A stretch of 64,000 nucleotides of DNA from Euleptes europaea (lineage: Eukaryota; Chordata; Lepidosauria; Squamata; Sphaerodactylidae): NCBI RefSeq assembly GCF_029931775.1, contig NC_079322.1:78739326-78803325 (forward strand), read 5' to 3'. Made by a program: the position numbers and the translations under genes. Below are positions 42,465 to 52,737 of the stretch, piece after piece. The notes beneath the pieces are model-generated. The model did no database searches and was not told the origin of the DNA. It saw nothing but the letters and a program-made list of their open reading frames with translations. Each line of letters begins with the position of its first letter. Positions within the stretch are counted from its first letter, which is position 1.

Positions 42465-42956
42465 GGAGACCAAGTTCTATGAGGAAAGGTTGAAGGAGCT
42501 GGTATGTTTAGCCTGAGGAGGAGAAGACTGAGAGGGGATATGATAACCATCTTCAAGTACTTGAAGGGCTGTCACAGAGAGGAGGGTGCAGAGTTGTTTT
42601 CTGTTGCCCCAGAAGGTCGGACCAGAACCAATGGGTTGAAATTAAATAAAAAGAGGTCCCGTTGAGACAGTAGGAAGAACTTTCTGACAGTTAGAGCGGT
42701 TCCTCAGTGGAACAGGCTTCCTCAGGAGGTGGTGAGCGCTCCTTCCCCTGGAGGTTTTTAAGCAGAGGCTAGATGGCCATCAGTCAGCAATGCTGATTCT
42801 GTGACCTTAGGCAGATCATGAGAGGGAAGGCACCTTGGCCATCTTCTGGGCATGGAGTAGGGATAACTGGGTGTGTGGGGGAGGAGGTAGTTGTGAATTT
42901 CCTGTATTGTGCAGGGGGTTGGACTAGATGACCCTGGTTGACCCTTCCAACTCTAT
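42465..42956 (+). mobile_element. CR1 LINE nested in a tRNA-Ala SINE
   Basis: Sense CR1: ggaaaggttgaaggagctgg through gagcggttcctcagtggaac to gggttggactagatgaccct, ending caactctat. The ORF2 C-terminus is broken by changes in the FKQRL region. Confidence 0.85.
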
Positions 42957-43069
42957 CATGTGAAAGACTTTTTTCTGCCTGAGACCCTGGAGAGCCAGTC
43001 TGAGCAGACAATACTGACCCTGATGGACCAAGCGTCTTATTCAGTATAAGGCAGCTTCATGTGTGTTCA
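42957..43069 (+). mobile_element. tRNA-Ala SINE, right part
   Basis: catgtgaaagacttttttct to ataaggcagcttcatgtgtg. It completes the SINE begun at 42374. Confidence 0.75.
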
Positions 43070-43113
43070 TATTGGGAGATCTCCAGGCTCCACCTGGAGG
43101 TTGGCAACCACAG
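43070..43113 (+). mobile_element. MITE 3' end fragment
   Basis: gggagatctccaggctccac followed by ctggaggttggcaacca. Confidence 0.5.
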
Positions 43114-43202
43114 CTATATACCACACCTTGGGGTGCAGGAGAGTGCATGTGTACCCACACGCTTGCTCAACCTTTTGCTGCTGTGGGAAGGGCAGCACTG
43201 TT

Positions 43203-43432
43203 TGCTTTTGCATTCATTTATTCGAACCCCATTTCCCTAGCTAACAGGGATTCAAAGAGGTCTTCCTTATCTTCCCCTCTTCCATTCAATCCTCACAACA
43301 GCCCTGTGAGGCAGGTTACAGAGTGAGTAGCCCAAGGTCATCCTGCGAGCTTCCACGGCAGAGTGGGAACTTGAACCAGGGTCTCCCAGATCCTAGTCTG
43401 ACACGCTAACCACTACACCAGCTGGTGGTGCT
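43203..43432 (-). mobile_element. Sauria-type SINE
   Basis: Antisense tail gcattcatttattcgaaccc, body and head ctaaccactacaccagctgg, with the flank gtgctctcaagccttggatg shared with 37660. Confidence 0.75.
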
Positions 43433-43874
43433 CTCAAGCCTTGGATGCTGTTGCTATGACAACTAGACTCCAAACTGCCCCACGCGGAGGGGCTGCGGCT
43501 TAAGTCTCCTGATCAAGCCTCCCACCCCTATGCTTGTCCCCTGATCCTATTTGCTCCATTGGGACAGAAATGTGTTCTGGAATGCTTCTTCTCAATGGGG
43601 CCAACTGTGGCTCTGCATGGCCATTCTGTGGTCAGGAAAATGGCACAAGGGAAAAGCGTAATACCCCCCCCCACACACACACACATACCCTCTCTGTGAA
43701 TCTGCCCCCACCCCCCCACATACACCTCTGCTACTTAAAGGGAAAAAATACCGGGAGCACCATTCGTGAAACTCTCCAAATGGCATCTGGTTTGGCCCTT
43801 AGAATGTCCATTGACAAGCGATTCCAAGCGCCAGGGGCAGGGCTGGCGTTGGCACAGCAAGAAAAGGGCAGACA

Positions 43875-44310
43875 GGCACAAGGAAGCACTTGTTGTTCAC
43901 GGAGCTCACAGTTAAATTGTGGAACTCACTGCCAAGGGATGCGGTCATGGCTGCCACCTTACATAAGAACATAAGAAAGGCCCTGCTGGATCAGACCCAG
44001 GCCCATCAAGTCCAGCAGTCTGTTCACATAGTGGCCAACCAGGTGCCTCTAGGAAGCCACTAACAAGACAAGTGCAGCAGCACCATCCTGCCTGTGTTCC
44101 ACGCACCCAAAATAATAGGCATGCTCCTCTGATACTAGAGAGAATAGGTATGCAGCATGACTAGTATCCATTCTAACTAACAGCCATGAATACTCCTCTC
44201 CTCCATGAAGGCCTTAAAAGGGGAGTGGACAAATTCATGTAGGGCAGGGCTATCAATGGCCACTAGCACAATGGATATCTGCTCCCTCCAGTACCAGAAG
44301 CAGTAAACCT
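43875..44310 (+). mobile_element. CR1-type LINE split by an antisense CR1
   Basis: Left part ttaaattgtggaactcactg to catggctgccacctt; right part aaggccttaaaaggggagtg to aatggatatctgctccctcc. Together they follow the same order as the second CR1 subfamily. Confidence 0.7.
43961..44207 (-). mobile_element. CR1-type LINE nested in a CR1
   Basis: Antisense 3' end acataagaacataagaaagg, then ctgctggatcagacccaggc, up to tactcctctcctccatg. Confidence 0.75.
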
Positions 44311-44388
44311 GCCAGACTGTTCAGACAGACCCTTTGCTGTGAGCACTTTAGCCTGGTGGTGGGAAGTGTGGTCAAGGCACAGCCAACC

Positions 44389-44545
44389 CTGTAGAGGTTT
44401 TAAGGCAAGAGATGAACAGAGGTGGTTGGCTGTTGCCTGCCTCTGCATAGCAACCCTAGACTTACTTGGTCTCCCAGCCAAATACTAACCAGGGTTGACC
44501 CTGCTTAGCTTCCGAGACGAGATCAGGCTAGCCTGGGCCACCCAC
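44389..44545 (-). mobile_element. 5S rRNA-derived SINE
   Basis: Antisense 5S words ccctgcttagcttccgagac then gagatcaggct, and ttggtctcccagccaaatac. The best-preserved 5S-like copy of the window. Confidence 0.8.
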
Positions 44546-44670
44546 GTCAGAGCACTTCAGCAAAGCATGCCTATAATCTGCTATCCTGCCAGACATCAGA
44601 CTACTGTCAGAGAACTCCTTGCAATGCAACCAACCCCAAAAACTTCAAAGCAAGAGAAGTGGAGGTGTAT

Positions 44671-44973
44671 GTAGAAGAAGAAGAGTTGGTCTTTATATGC
44701 CGACTTTCTCTACCACTTAAGGGAGAATCAAACCGGATTACAATCACCTTCCCTTCCCCTCCCCACAACAGACACCCTGTGAGGTAGGTGGGACTGAGAG
44801 AGCTCTATCAGAGCTGTGACTAGCCCAAGGTCACCCAGCAGGTTTCATGTGTAGGAATGGGGAAACCAACCCGGCTCACTGGATTAGCCTCCCCCACTCA
44901 TGTGGAAGAGTGGGGAATCAAACCCGGTTCTCCAGATCAGAGTCCACCGCTCCAAACCACTACACCAAGCTGG
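44671..44973 (-). mobile_element. Sauria SINE, full length
   Basis: Antisense tail gtagaagaagaagagttggt to head ccactacaccaagctgg. Confidence 0.8.
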
Positions 44974-45204
44974 AGGAAAGGCCGGGGCTGGGGGAAGCAG
45001 GAGACCACCACACACATATGCCTGGAAGGGGGGTGCAAATCTGACAGCCCAGAACACGCTTTCAGGCTGCCGCTCTTCACCGGGGGTGGGTGGGGTGTCA
45101 TTCAGAACTCCCAGTAACAAATAAAGAAAATGCAGGATTTCAGGCTAATGTTGTGTACTTCCTTAGAAGCAGTTTCAGAGGGTCCTTGTGTTGTGTCGGG
45201 TGGA

Positions 45205-45290
45205 GAAGAGCAAGAGTCGAGTCCAGGAGTCTACCAACAAGATGTTTGGGGTAGGAGCTTTGGAGAGTCAAAGCTCCCTTCATCAGATAC
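45205..45290 (-). repeat. Penelope-like terminal fragment
   Basis: The minus strand has CTGATGA (45286-45280), then gggagctttgactctcc and aaagctcc. It follows the order of the motif at 384, but the GAAA box is altered. Confidence 0.45.
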
Positions 45291-45477
45291 AATGCTTAGC
45301 AGTAGTGGATTAAATGTGACTAACCGCTGTTTTAAAAGCAAGGTGAGGGAGCCAGTGGGCTCAGAGAACGAGCCGTGATTGGGGAAGTGCTGGGACCAAA
45401 CCTCACCTTTGCCACAAACTTTCTCCGTGGGGCCCGCAGCAGCTCACTGTTCTCCCCGGCTGGCATCTAAGGTCACA

Positions 45478-45648
45478 TGAACACATGAAGCTGTCTTATA
45501 CTGAACCAGATCCTTGGTCCATCAAAGTCAGTATTGTCTGCTCTGACTGGCAGTGGCTCTCCAGGGTCTCAGGCAGGGGTCTTTCATATCACCTATTTGC
45601 CTGGTCCCTTTAGCTTGAGATGCTGCCAGGGATTGGACCTGGGTCCTA
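45478..45648 (-). mobile_element. tRNA-Ala SINE, head-truncated
   Basis: Antisense tgaacacatgaagctgtctt through gggattggacctgggtcct. Confidence 0.8.
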
Positions 45649-46518
45649 ATCCTGGCCAATGATACCCAACAGGCTGTTGGAAGGATTCCCCAATGTGCGC
45701 GCTAAAAGCACCAGACAAACGGCACATCACTGTTCTGCCCTCTCCCAAGAAGGAAGGCGGCCATGCAAAATGGGTTGGGAAGGCAGCCCTGCCCCAGAGT
45801 GACCCTCGGCTGGGAAAATCTCGGCCCTTTTATTCCACTGGCAAATGTGCTCCACTTCCCCTCTGCCAATTCCCACCCCATGCATCACTGAGCTTAGAAA
45901 ATGGCTTCCCATCTCTCCGCTAACGTTTCCTCCATAGCTTATTTCTGCAGCGGAGACGAGATTATCTGTTAAGGCCAGAGATGCTGGCGCGCAACTTTCC
46001 TAGCCTATCATAGGCAGCTTTCAAACTGACAAATAACACAGGAGAGCCCAGCCAGCGTCGAACCCCCTCCCCTCATACACACACCTCAAACCTGGATTAA
46101 GCATTTGGACAAAACAGGCAAAACAAAGAAAAATGGCTGGCAGGGAGAGAGAGAAGAATATGGCTTGAAGCTCTTGGAAGCTAAACGCAGGAAAAAACGG
46201 TCAAACGTGACCTACATAAGGGAAAGGAGAGCTTAAAGGGAAACAGGCAGTTGTTTCACAGGAAAGAAGGTAAGAAAGGTGCAAGAAGTGGTCTGCTGAA
46301 AAAACCCAGAGGCGCTTGGCTCTCTCCTCGCTTAGCCCCGAAAAGGCGCACTGTGAAGCATTACTTTCACATATGCTGCGTGGCATGAGCACACCCCACG
46401 GGGTTCGAGCGGAAGCCTCCTCTGCACAAACAGGACTTCAGGGATAGCCCCGACATATTTTCCCACTGTTCCCTCTGCTAACAGTTGCAGCCTGCATGGC
46501 TGGTGGTCAAGCGAATGG

Positions 46519-46625
46519 CTTTTTTTGAGCCTGTGGCCGCCTTTGACATTTTGACACACCATGGTGGGCACAGCCGCAAAATGGCTGTCGCAGGAGTCAG
46601 AGGCAGCCCCAAAACGATTGCCACT
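46519..46625 (+). mobile_element. hAT-like MITE fragment
   Basis: ttgacacaccatggtgggca, cgcaaaatggctgtcgcagg and aacgattgccactgca match the left half of the element at 48538. Confidence 0.5.
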
Positions 46626-46629
46626 GCAT

Positions 46630-46798
46630 AAGAAGAGGAGTTGGTTTTTATATACCAACTTTCTCTACCACTTAAGGGAGACTTAAACCAGCCTACAATC
46701 ACCTTCCCTTCCCCTCACAACAACAGACACCCTGTGAGGCAGGTGGGGCTGAGAGAGCTGTGACTAGCCCAACGTCACCCAGCTGGCTTCATGTGGAG
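46630..46798 (-). mobile_element. Sauria SINE, 5'-truncated
   Basis: Antisense tail aagaagaggagttggttttt to cacccagctggcttcatgtg. Head missing. Confidence 0.75.
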
Positions 46799-47799
46799 GC
46801 AGCTTCATGTGTACATGTCTGCTGAAGCTCTCCTGCAGGGAAATGCAGCGTCGAAAAGACATGCCTGCACCCCCTCCCAAATGATGAATAGTGGAACCGA
46901 AAGCCCAGCTCCGCAGCAACCCTTCAGACTCTGCCCTTTCTGCAGCGCATCCTCCCCATTAGATGCAGAGAATCACTGGCCCGGTGCTGAATAATTAAGA
47001 GCAACGGCACACTTTGCAGGGAGTCTTCAACCCTGAGCCTCTTCACCCCCGCCATTCCATTCTCTGCCAGTTACGGGGTGGCCATGCTGATCTCTGCGCC
47101 CCACCCCACCCACAGGACAGGACCATGAGCCGCTGGCGGCTCAGGAACCTCCTCTTCTCGACCTCACGCGGCAGGCTGTGGTATTCTGCCAAGGAGAAGT
47201 GGCGGCGGCAGCAAGCAGGCCAAGTGACCTGCCGAGACTGCCCTGCCCACCTTCAAATATTCATGCCTGTTAAATAAAGCATCACTGCCAGGAGTTACCA
47301 AGTGTGGAAACTTGCTTGCTTGGCTTCAAGTGACAGGAAAAGCCTGCATAGATCACTGCTATTAAAACACCTCTTGGGGTCTGCAGGAGAACTGATGCCC
47401 CCTGCCTGACACCCTCTGTCACTAAGACAGAAAGGGGTCTTTTTTGGTTGGTTTTATTCCCTGCATGGGCAGCTTTCAACGGGTTATCGTAAGGCTAAGA
47501 GACACCATCCGAACTTGCTACCCAGGATAGGAGACAGGCTGGGCAAAAGCCATTTTGCACCCCCTAATGGCTGCACTCCACACTCGCTGAAGGGTATCGC
47601 AGGATCCCTTGCAACACTGCTGAGGATTGGGGGGGGGTACATCTTGGAGCACGCAGAGTCAAAAGCTGCAAGCCCAGACTCTTGAAACATGCCTGGCAAG
47701 CCCAGGAGAATGATAGCTTTCCTGATGGTCTCCTGAAGGCCAAGGTCAGATGCCCTACTTGGAGCCATTCTTCATAGTCCCCCTCACCACTCAAAGCGA

Positions 47800-47885
47800 G
47801 CCAGCGTGGTGTCGTGGTTAAGAGCGGTGGTTTGGAGCAGTGGAGTCTGATCTGGAGAACCAGGTTTGATTACCCACTCCTCCCA
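47800..47885 (+). mobile_element. Sauria SINE, 3'-truncated
   Basis: Head gccagcgtggtgtcgtggtt to gtttgattacccactcctcc. Confidence 0.75.
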
Positions 47886-48473
47886 CCCAGCAGCCAGAGC
47901 CCACACCCCCAGCACTTCACTGTTTAAGGCAGTGAGCTTTGCTCTGGTTCAGACCACCTGGACGGGAATCCTGAAAATGCGCTCATCGAGGTACTGCCCA
48001 ACCAGCCAGCCGCCTGGCCGCTTTACTCTCCAGTGCTTGCAGAAAGCCGGATAGGAGAAATGGCTCAGAGCCTGAGGCCCTATATTCTGGTTGCCTGCAG
48101 AACTGGAGAGGACTATAAACCAGGGCTCTTCTTTGTTTTCTTGGCCAATAAATGTTTTATGGGCCCCTTTGGTCTCTTTATTCGGAGCAGCTTCCCAGCC
48201 CCACCAGTCACTTAAACAGCGCTCAGCTTCGTACATCTCTTCACGCTCTGCTGAATTAACAGGGCTGCTTTTTATCTGACACAAAGAGGCAAGGAAAGAC
48301 TGTTGGACAATGGCTGCTGGGAATCCGGGCAAAAGCCGGGCAACCCTTACCACCCTGCCATCACAAAGGTCAAGTGGGATCAGCGCACTCCCTGCCTTTT
48401 TCCTCGAGACCGTCTCATTCACTACCCTCAACAGGCAGGTCTATCCGAGGATGGCCACCACGAGTTCACAGGA

Positions 48474-49003
48474 ACACACATGAAGCTGGCCTATATTGAA
48501 TCAGATCACTGGGCCATCAAGGTCAATATTGGCTACTCCAGGGGTCCCTAACCTTTTGGACCCTTTGGGCACACTATGAATTCTGACACGGCATGGTGGC
48601 CGCAGCAACAAAATGGCTGCCGCAGGAGGAGGAGCCAGCCACAAAATGATCACCACAGCTTAACTTCAGCCACACAGTGCAGAAACTTGTGCTGCGGCGG
48701 CAGCTGCTACCAAAGCAGCGTTTTTTAAAAATCTGCACAGCCAATCAAATCTCCAATAGTCAGTCAGAAGCCTTGCTGGGCAAAAACCCTACCTGGCCTC
48801 ACCCACTTCCAAAACCATTTGGCGGGTGCCAGAAAAGGTGTTGGGGACCCCTAGTCTACTCAGACTAGCAGTGACTCTCCAGGGTCTTGGGAAGAGGTCT
48901 TTCCCATCACCTACTGCCAGGTCCTTTAACTGGAGATGCCAGGGACTGAACCTGGGGCCTTTGGCATGCAGAGCAGATGCTCTTCCACTGAGGCACTTGC
49001 CCT
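48474..49003 (-). mobile_element. tRNA-Ala SINE split by a hAT-like MITE
   Basis: The antisense 3' part (48474-48537) and the 5' part (48853-49003, tctactcagactagcagtga to ccactgaggcacttgccct) frame an inserted element. Confidence 0.75.
48538..48852. mobile_element. hAT-like MITE, full length
   Basis: Termini CAGGGGTCCCTAACC and GGTGTTGGGGACCCCTA are inverted. The 8 bases before (ggctactc) and after (gtctactc) match at seven positions, fitting the 8-bp target duplication of hAT transposons. About 315 bp, non-coding. Confidence 0.7.
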
Positions 49004-49340
49004 GTGACTTGCTGACACCCCTACAAGCTGCCCTCTGCAAAAATCCCCCTGGAAGCCAGCTGCAGCAGTTTTTTCGGGAGCTCAATGACAAGACACAAGA
49101 TAGCCATGGACCCACAAGCAGTTGCAAGGAAGCGGCACCGCACAGGATCCGGTTCTGCGCTTGCTGGAGGGCTGAGGCGAGCGACCGTCAAGAAAGGCAG
49201 CAGGACAAAGCAGCCATCGGAGGAGCACCAGCTCAGATCCAGATGGTGTGGAATCGAACAGCCATTGCAGAGAACCATGACAGAGGAACGTGTTTTTGGA
49301 GACCCTTCTGCACCACCACGGCAGCTGGGCCACACTGGAG

Positions 49341-49603
49341 AGCCAGCATGGTGTAGCGGTTAAGAGCGGTGGTTTGGAGCGGTGGACTCTGACCTGGAGA
49401 ACCGGGTTGGTTTCCCCATTCCTCCACATGAAGCCAGCTGGGTGACTTGGGCTAGTCACAGTTCTCTTAGAGCTCTCTCATCCCCACCTACCTCACAGGG
49501 TGTGTTGTGGGGAGGGGAAGGGAAGGTTATTGTAAGCTGGTTTTAGTCTTCCTTAAGTGGTCGAGAAAGTCAGCATATAAAAACCAGCTCTTCTTCCTCT
49601 TCT
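49341..49603 (+). mobile_element. Sauria SINE, full length
   Basis: Head agccagcatggtgtagcggt to tail aaaaaccagctcttcttcct. Confidence 0.85.
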
Positions 49604-50214
49604 CTTTTTTGACCGCAGTGACAGCGTCCATGGAATTCTTCTTAGTGATGTTTAAACAGAAGTTCTGCTTTGTGGCCTCCCAGGTGACTCTGAAAGCACG
49701 CACAGCATAGAACTGACGCGGCTGTAAGGGGGACAGTCCTGTAGCCAGCCAGTTAAAGCTAAGTCCAACCTGCCTCTGACTGGAGCTTTTGACACACAAC
49801 CCACTTTCCAGCATTCTCTGTCTAAACCCTGCAAGAAAGATCACTTGGCCTTTGGGTCAACTGTGGACCTCTCCTTGAAAGCTGTTCAGGATACTTTTCC
49901 TGACTACACTGTCACTTGAGTGTTAATTAGTTCTGCTAGAGGTTTTGCTGAAACTGCAGCCAAGGAGAACCAGAGGAACATATTATTAAGACAAGTTTGA
50001 TGTCGGTGATGGGGGCAATTAAGTATTATTATGTTGAAATTTGGGCACAGACATGCTGCTATTCTTGTAAACTCTTATATATTTTTCTTCTTTCCCCCAT
50101 TCCCTCCCTTTTTTCTTTTCTGTATCCCTATATATACACAAATAAAAGTATTTAAAAAAAATCCTAACAACAACCTACCTTCAGACTGGGATGAAAAGAC
50201 TCAGATCTCCCTTC

Positions 50215-50335
50215 CCGCTCGTATCTGACGAAGGGAACTCTGACTCTTGACAGCTCAAACCCTGAAAATCTTGTTTGGCTCTAAGGTGCCACCAGACTCA
50301 AATCAAGCTCTTCTACTGCAGAACAACACGGGCCC
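50215..50335 (+). repeat. Penelope-like terminal fragment
   Basis: CTGACGA at 50225-50231, agggaactctgactcttgac, then ggctctaaggtgccaccaga and ctactgcagaacaacacggg. The GAAA box is altered. Confidence 0.45.
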
Positions 50336-50494
50336 TCCACACCCTCTCCTGAAACTATCTGTGAGGTAGGTTAGGCTGTGAGTGTGTGACTGACCCGAGG
50401 TTGCCCGGCAAGCTTCCAGGGCACGAGTGAGGATTCAAACCCGGATCTCCCAGATACTAGTCCAACACTCTTAACCACTACACCATGCTGGCTC
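50336..50494 (-). mobile_element. Sauria-type SINE, partial
   Basis: Antisense ctgtgaggtaggttaggctg to aaccactacaccatgctggc. Confidence 0.7.
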
Positions 50495-50571
50495 TTGTTT
50501 TTGCTCCATTCACTGGATCCAAACTGACATCATTACGTTCCTCAGTCCTCTGAGTCCTGAATTTCAGTGTT

Positions 50572-50940
50572 AAGAACATAAGAAAGACCATGCTGGATCA
50601 GACCAAGGCCCATCAAGTTCAGCAGTCTGTTCACACAGTGACCAACCAGGTGCCTCTAGGAAGCCCACAAGCAAGACGACTACAGCAGCACCATCCTGCC
50701 CGCGTTCCACAGCACCTAATATAATGGGCATGCTCCTCTGATCCTGGAGAGAACAGGCATGCATCATGACTAGTACCCCTTTTAACTAGTAGCCATGAAT
50801 AGCCCTCTCCTCCATGAACATGCCCACTCCCCTCTTCAAGCCTTCCAAGTTGGCAGCCATCACCACATCCTGGGGCAGGGAGTTCCACAATTTTACATTG
50901 CGTTGTGTGAAGAAATAACTTCCTTTCATCTGTGTTCTGC
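50572..50940 (-). mobile_element. CR1-type LINE (second subfamily)
   Basis: Antisense terminus taagaacataagaaagacca. The minus strand reads NVKLWNSLPQDVVMAANLEG then LKRGVGMFMEERAIHGY. It ends about 50 bases from a SMARCC1 exon donor. Confidence 0.85.
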
Positions 50941-50991
50941 CAGGACTCTGTCTTGGCCCCGTTTCCACCATGCCTGACTTCCGGCCCTTAC

Positions 50992-51253
50992 CTGGCTGTG
51001 AGGGGTGAGGAGGGGGCATCTGGTGGTGCATCATGGGATATGGAGGAGGCTGCTGGGGTGGCATCAGGCCCGGGTGTCCAGAGGTCCCCAGAGGGTTCAT
51101 GCCCGGGCCGCTGGAGTGCTGGTGGGACTGCTGGGCGTTCTGGCTGTGCTGCTGCTGCTCCAGCTGCTGGCGGGCGCGCAGCTCCGCATACTTCAGCTGC
51201 TCCATGTGGAAGTTCTGGCGCTCAGTCAGCAGCTGCTGCCTCTGCTGCTCCAG
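50992..51253 (-). CDS. SMARCC1: SMARCC1 exon (coiled coil to Gln/Pro-rich tail)
   Basis: Acceptor AG at 51255-51254 and donor GTAAGG at 50991-50990. It starts in phase 0 with LEQQRQQLLTERQNFHMEQL then KYAELRARQQLEQQQ, the end of the conserved coiled coil of BAF155, and continues into His/Gln- and Pro/Met-rich sequence (NPLGTSGHPGLMPPQQPPPY, PMMHHQMPPPHPSQPG). It closes after CCA G, phase 1, matching the next exon. Apart from a few substitutions it reads as my memory of human SMARCC1. Confidence 0.95.
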
Positions 51254-51364
51254 CTACAAGGAGAAGGAGAGAGTGGATTCATGCCATAACATATACACTG
51301 AAATGGAGCCATAAAGCCCTCCCAGGCCTTCCTTCCAACAGATGCTCCCAGCAAATGTCTGGAT

Positions 51365-51643
51365 CATAGAATCACAGACTCACAGAGTTGGAAGGGGTCA
51401 CCAGGGTCATCTAGTCCAACCCCCTGCACAATGCAGGAAATTCACAACTACCTCCCCCCACACCCCCAGTGACCCCTACTCCATGCCCAGAAGATGGCCA
51501 AGATGCCCTCCCTCTCATCATCTGCTTAAGATCATAGAATCAGCATTGCTGACAGATGGCCATCTAGCCTCTGCTTAAAAACCTCTGTTTTACTGAGGAA
51601 CCACTCTAACTGTCAGAAAATGTCTAGAAGGAAACTCTTGATT
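51365..51643 (-). mobile_element. CR1 LINE with internal deletion (duplicated)
   Basis: Antisense CR1 with the same diagnostic join as the copy at 37731-38011 (aaaaacctctgttttactga). Confidence 0.8.
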
Positions 51644-51757
51644 TCTCAGCAAGCGACTGCCATTCGAGGCACCCCATTTGGGGTGGTTCACCCCTCCCCT
51701 TGGAGCAAGAGTCCGTAAAGAAAGCAGGGGAGAGATGTGGAAAGACCCACCGCTGGA
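51644..51757. repeat. Unidentified duplicated segment, copy 3
   Basis: ctcagcaagcgactgccatt through gagcaagagtccgtaaagaa to acccaccgctgga; homologous to 38012-38130. Confidence 0.7.
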
Positions 51758-52125
51758 TTTTTTAACAGCAGGGATCCTGTTTTGACTTGAGCAAGGGCTG
51801 AAGGGGCAATAGAATCATAGAGTTGGAAGGGACCACCAGAGTCATCTAGTCCAACCCCCTACCCAATGCAGGAAATTCACAACTACCTCTCTCCCCACAC
51901 CCCCAGTAACCCTTATTCTGTGCCCAGAAGATGGCCAAGATATGCCCTCCCTCTCATGATCTGCCTAAGGCCATAGAATCAGCATTGCTGACAGATGGCC
52001 AACTAGCCTCTGCTTAAAAACCTCCAGGGAAGGAGAGCTTACCACCTCCTGAGGAAGCCTGTTCCACTGAGGAACAGCTCTAACTGTTAGACAATTCTTC
52101 CTAATGTCTAGACGGAAACACGTTT
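51752..52125. repeat. Inverted duplication, left arm
   Basis: It comprises about 55 bases of non-repeat flank (aacagcagggatcctgtttt, tgacttgagcaagggctgaa) plus an antisense CR1. The right arm at 52738-53097 is its reverse complement, including shared private variants (accaccagagtcatctag, agtaacccttattc, gccaagatatgcc). Confidence 0.8.
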
Positions 52126-52310
52126 GATTTAATTTCAACCTGTTGGTTCTGGTCCGACCTTCTGGGGCAACAGAAAACAATTCTGCACCCTCCTCTCTAT
52201 GACAGCCCTTCAAGTACTTGAAGATGATTCTCATATCCCCTCTCAGTCTTCTCCTCTTCAGGCTAAACATACCCAGCTCCTTCAACTTTTCCTCACAGGA
52301 CTTGGTTAAA
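51808..52310 (-). mobile_element. CR1 LINE with ORF2 C-terminus
   Basis: The minus strand encodes LKELGMFSLKRRRLRGDMRI, FKYLKGCHREEGAELFSVAP and RLPQEVVSSPSLEVFKQRL, then the 3' UTR. About 500 bp; the piece reads open. Its 3' half is part of the left inverted arm. Confidence 0.9.
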
Positions 52311-52737
52311 GATAGACTGCAAAATATGAGCTCCTGGGTCAGGGACAGATTCACTTTTACTGATGTACAACATACACAGAGCAGAGGATGAGAGGGTGGC
52401 CCCAAGAGATGCCCCGAGCCCTGGGACATTTCCATACTCCGACAGCAAGATCACTCGGCCCCATTATGAAGCCTCAGGTGCTTTCTGTCAAGCTCTGTCT
52501 TCACCCTGCCCACTCCCCGGGGCACACAGCAGAGCCAATGAGGTTTCGACAAGGGGAGCGCTCTAAGCGTCTCAGCTGCTCCTTCCCACATGTGAACCAA
52601 CACACTGGCAAATGTGCGAAAGCACCTCAAGCTCAGCTCAGGACTCAGTTGTTCACAGCGCAGAAGAAGGGGTTGAAGAGGCCATGGCTTCCGACTCGGT
52701 TCTGGGCCAGAGGCTGTGTCAGTGTGGGGAGGGATAC

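Larger units (their letters stand above)
36325..50991 (-). other. SMARCC1: SMARCC1 intron upstream of the penultimate exon (contents)
   Basis: At 14.7 kb it is the longest intron here. It contains hAT-like MITE pieces, two copies of an unidentified duplicated segment (37353-37530 and 38012-38190), CR1 copies of two subfamilies, Sauria, tRNA-Ala and 5S SINEs, and Penelope-like fragments. Nothing recognisable was seen in 36400-36760, 36970-37350, 38195-38395, 39335-40585, 40845-41460, 41775-42200, 45300-45475, 45655-46510, 46800-47795, 47890-48470, 49005-49335 and 49605-50210. Confidence 0.75.

Noticed and set aside
44389-44545. Possible 5S rRNA gene
   Set aside because: Only the middle of 5S rRNA is recognisable, and it is fused to a SINE body shared with two other copies.
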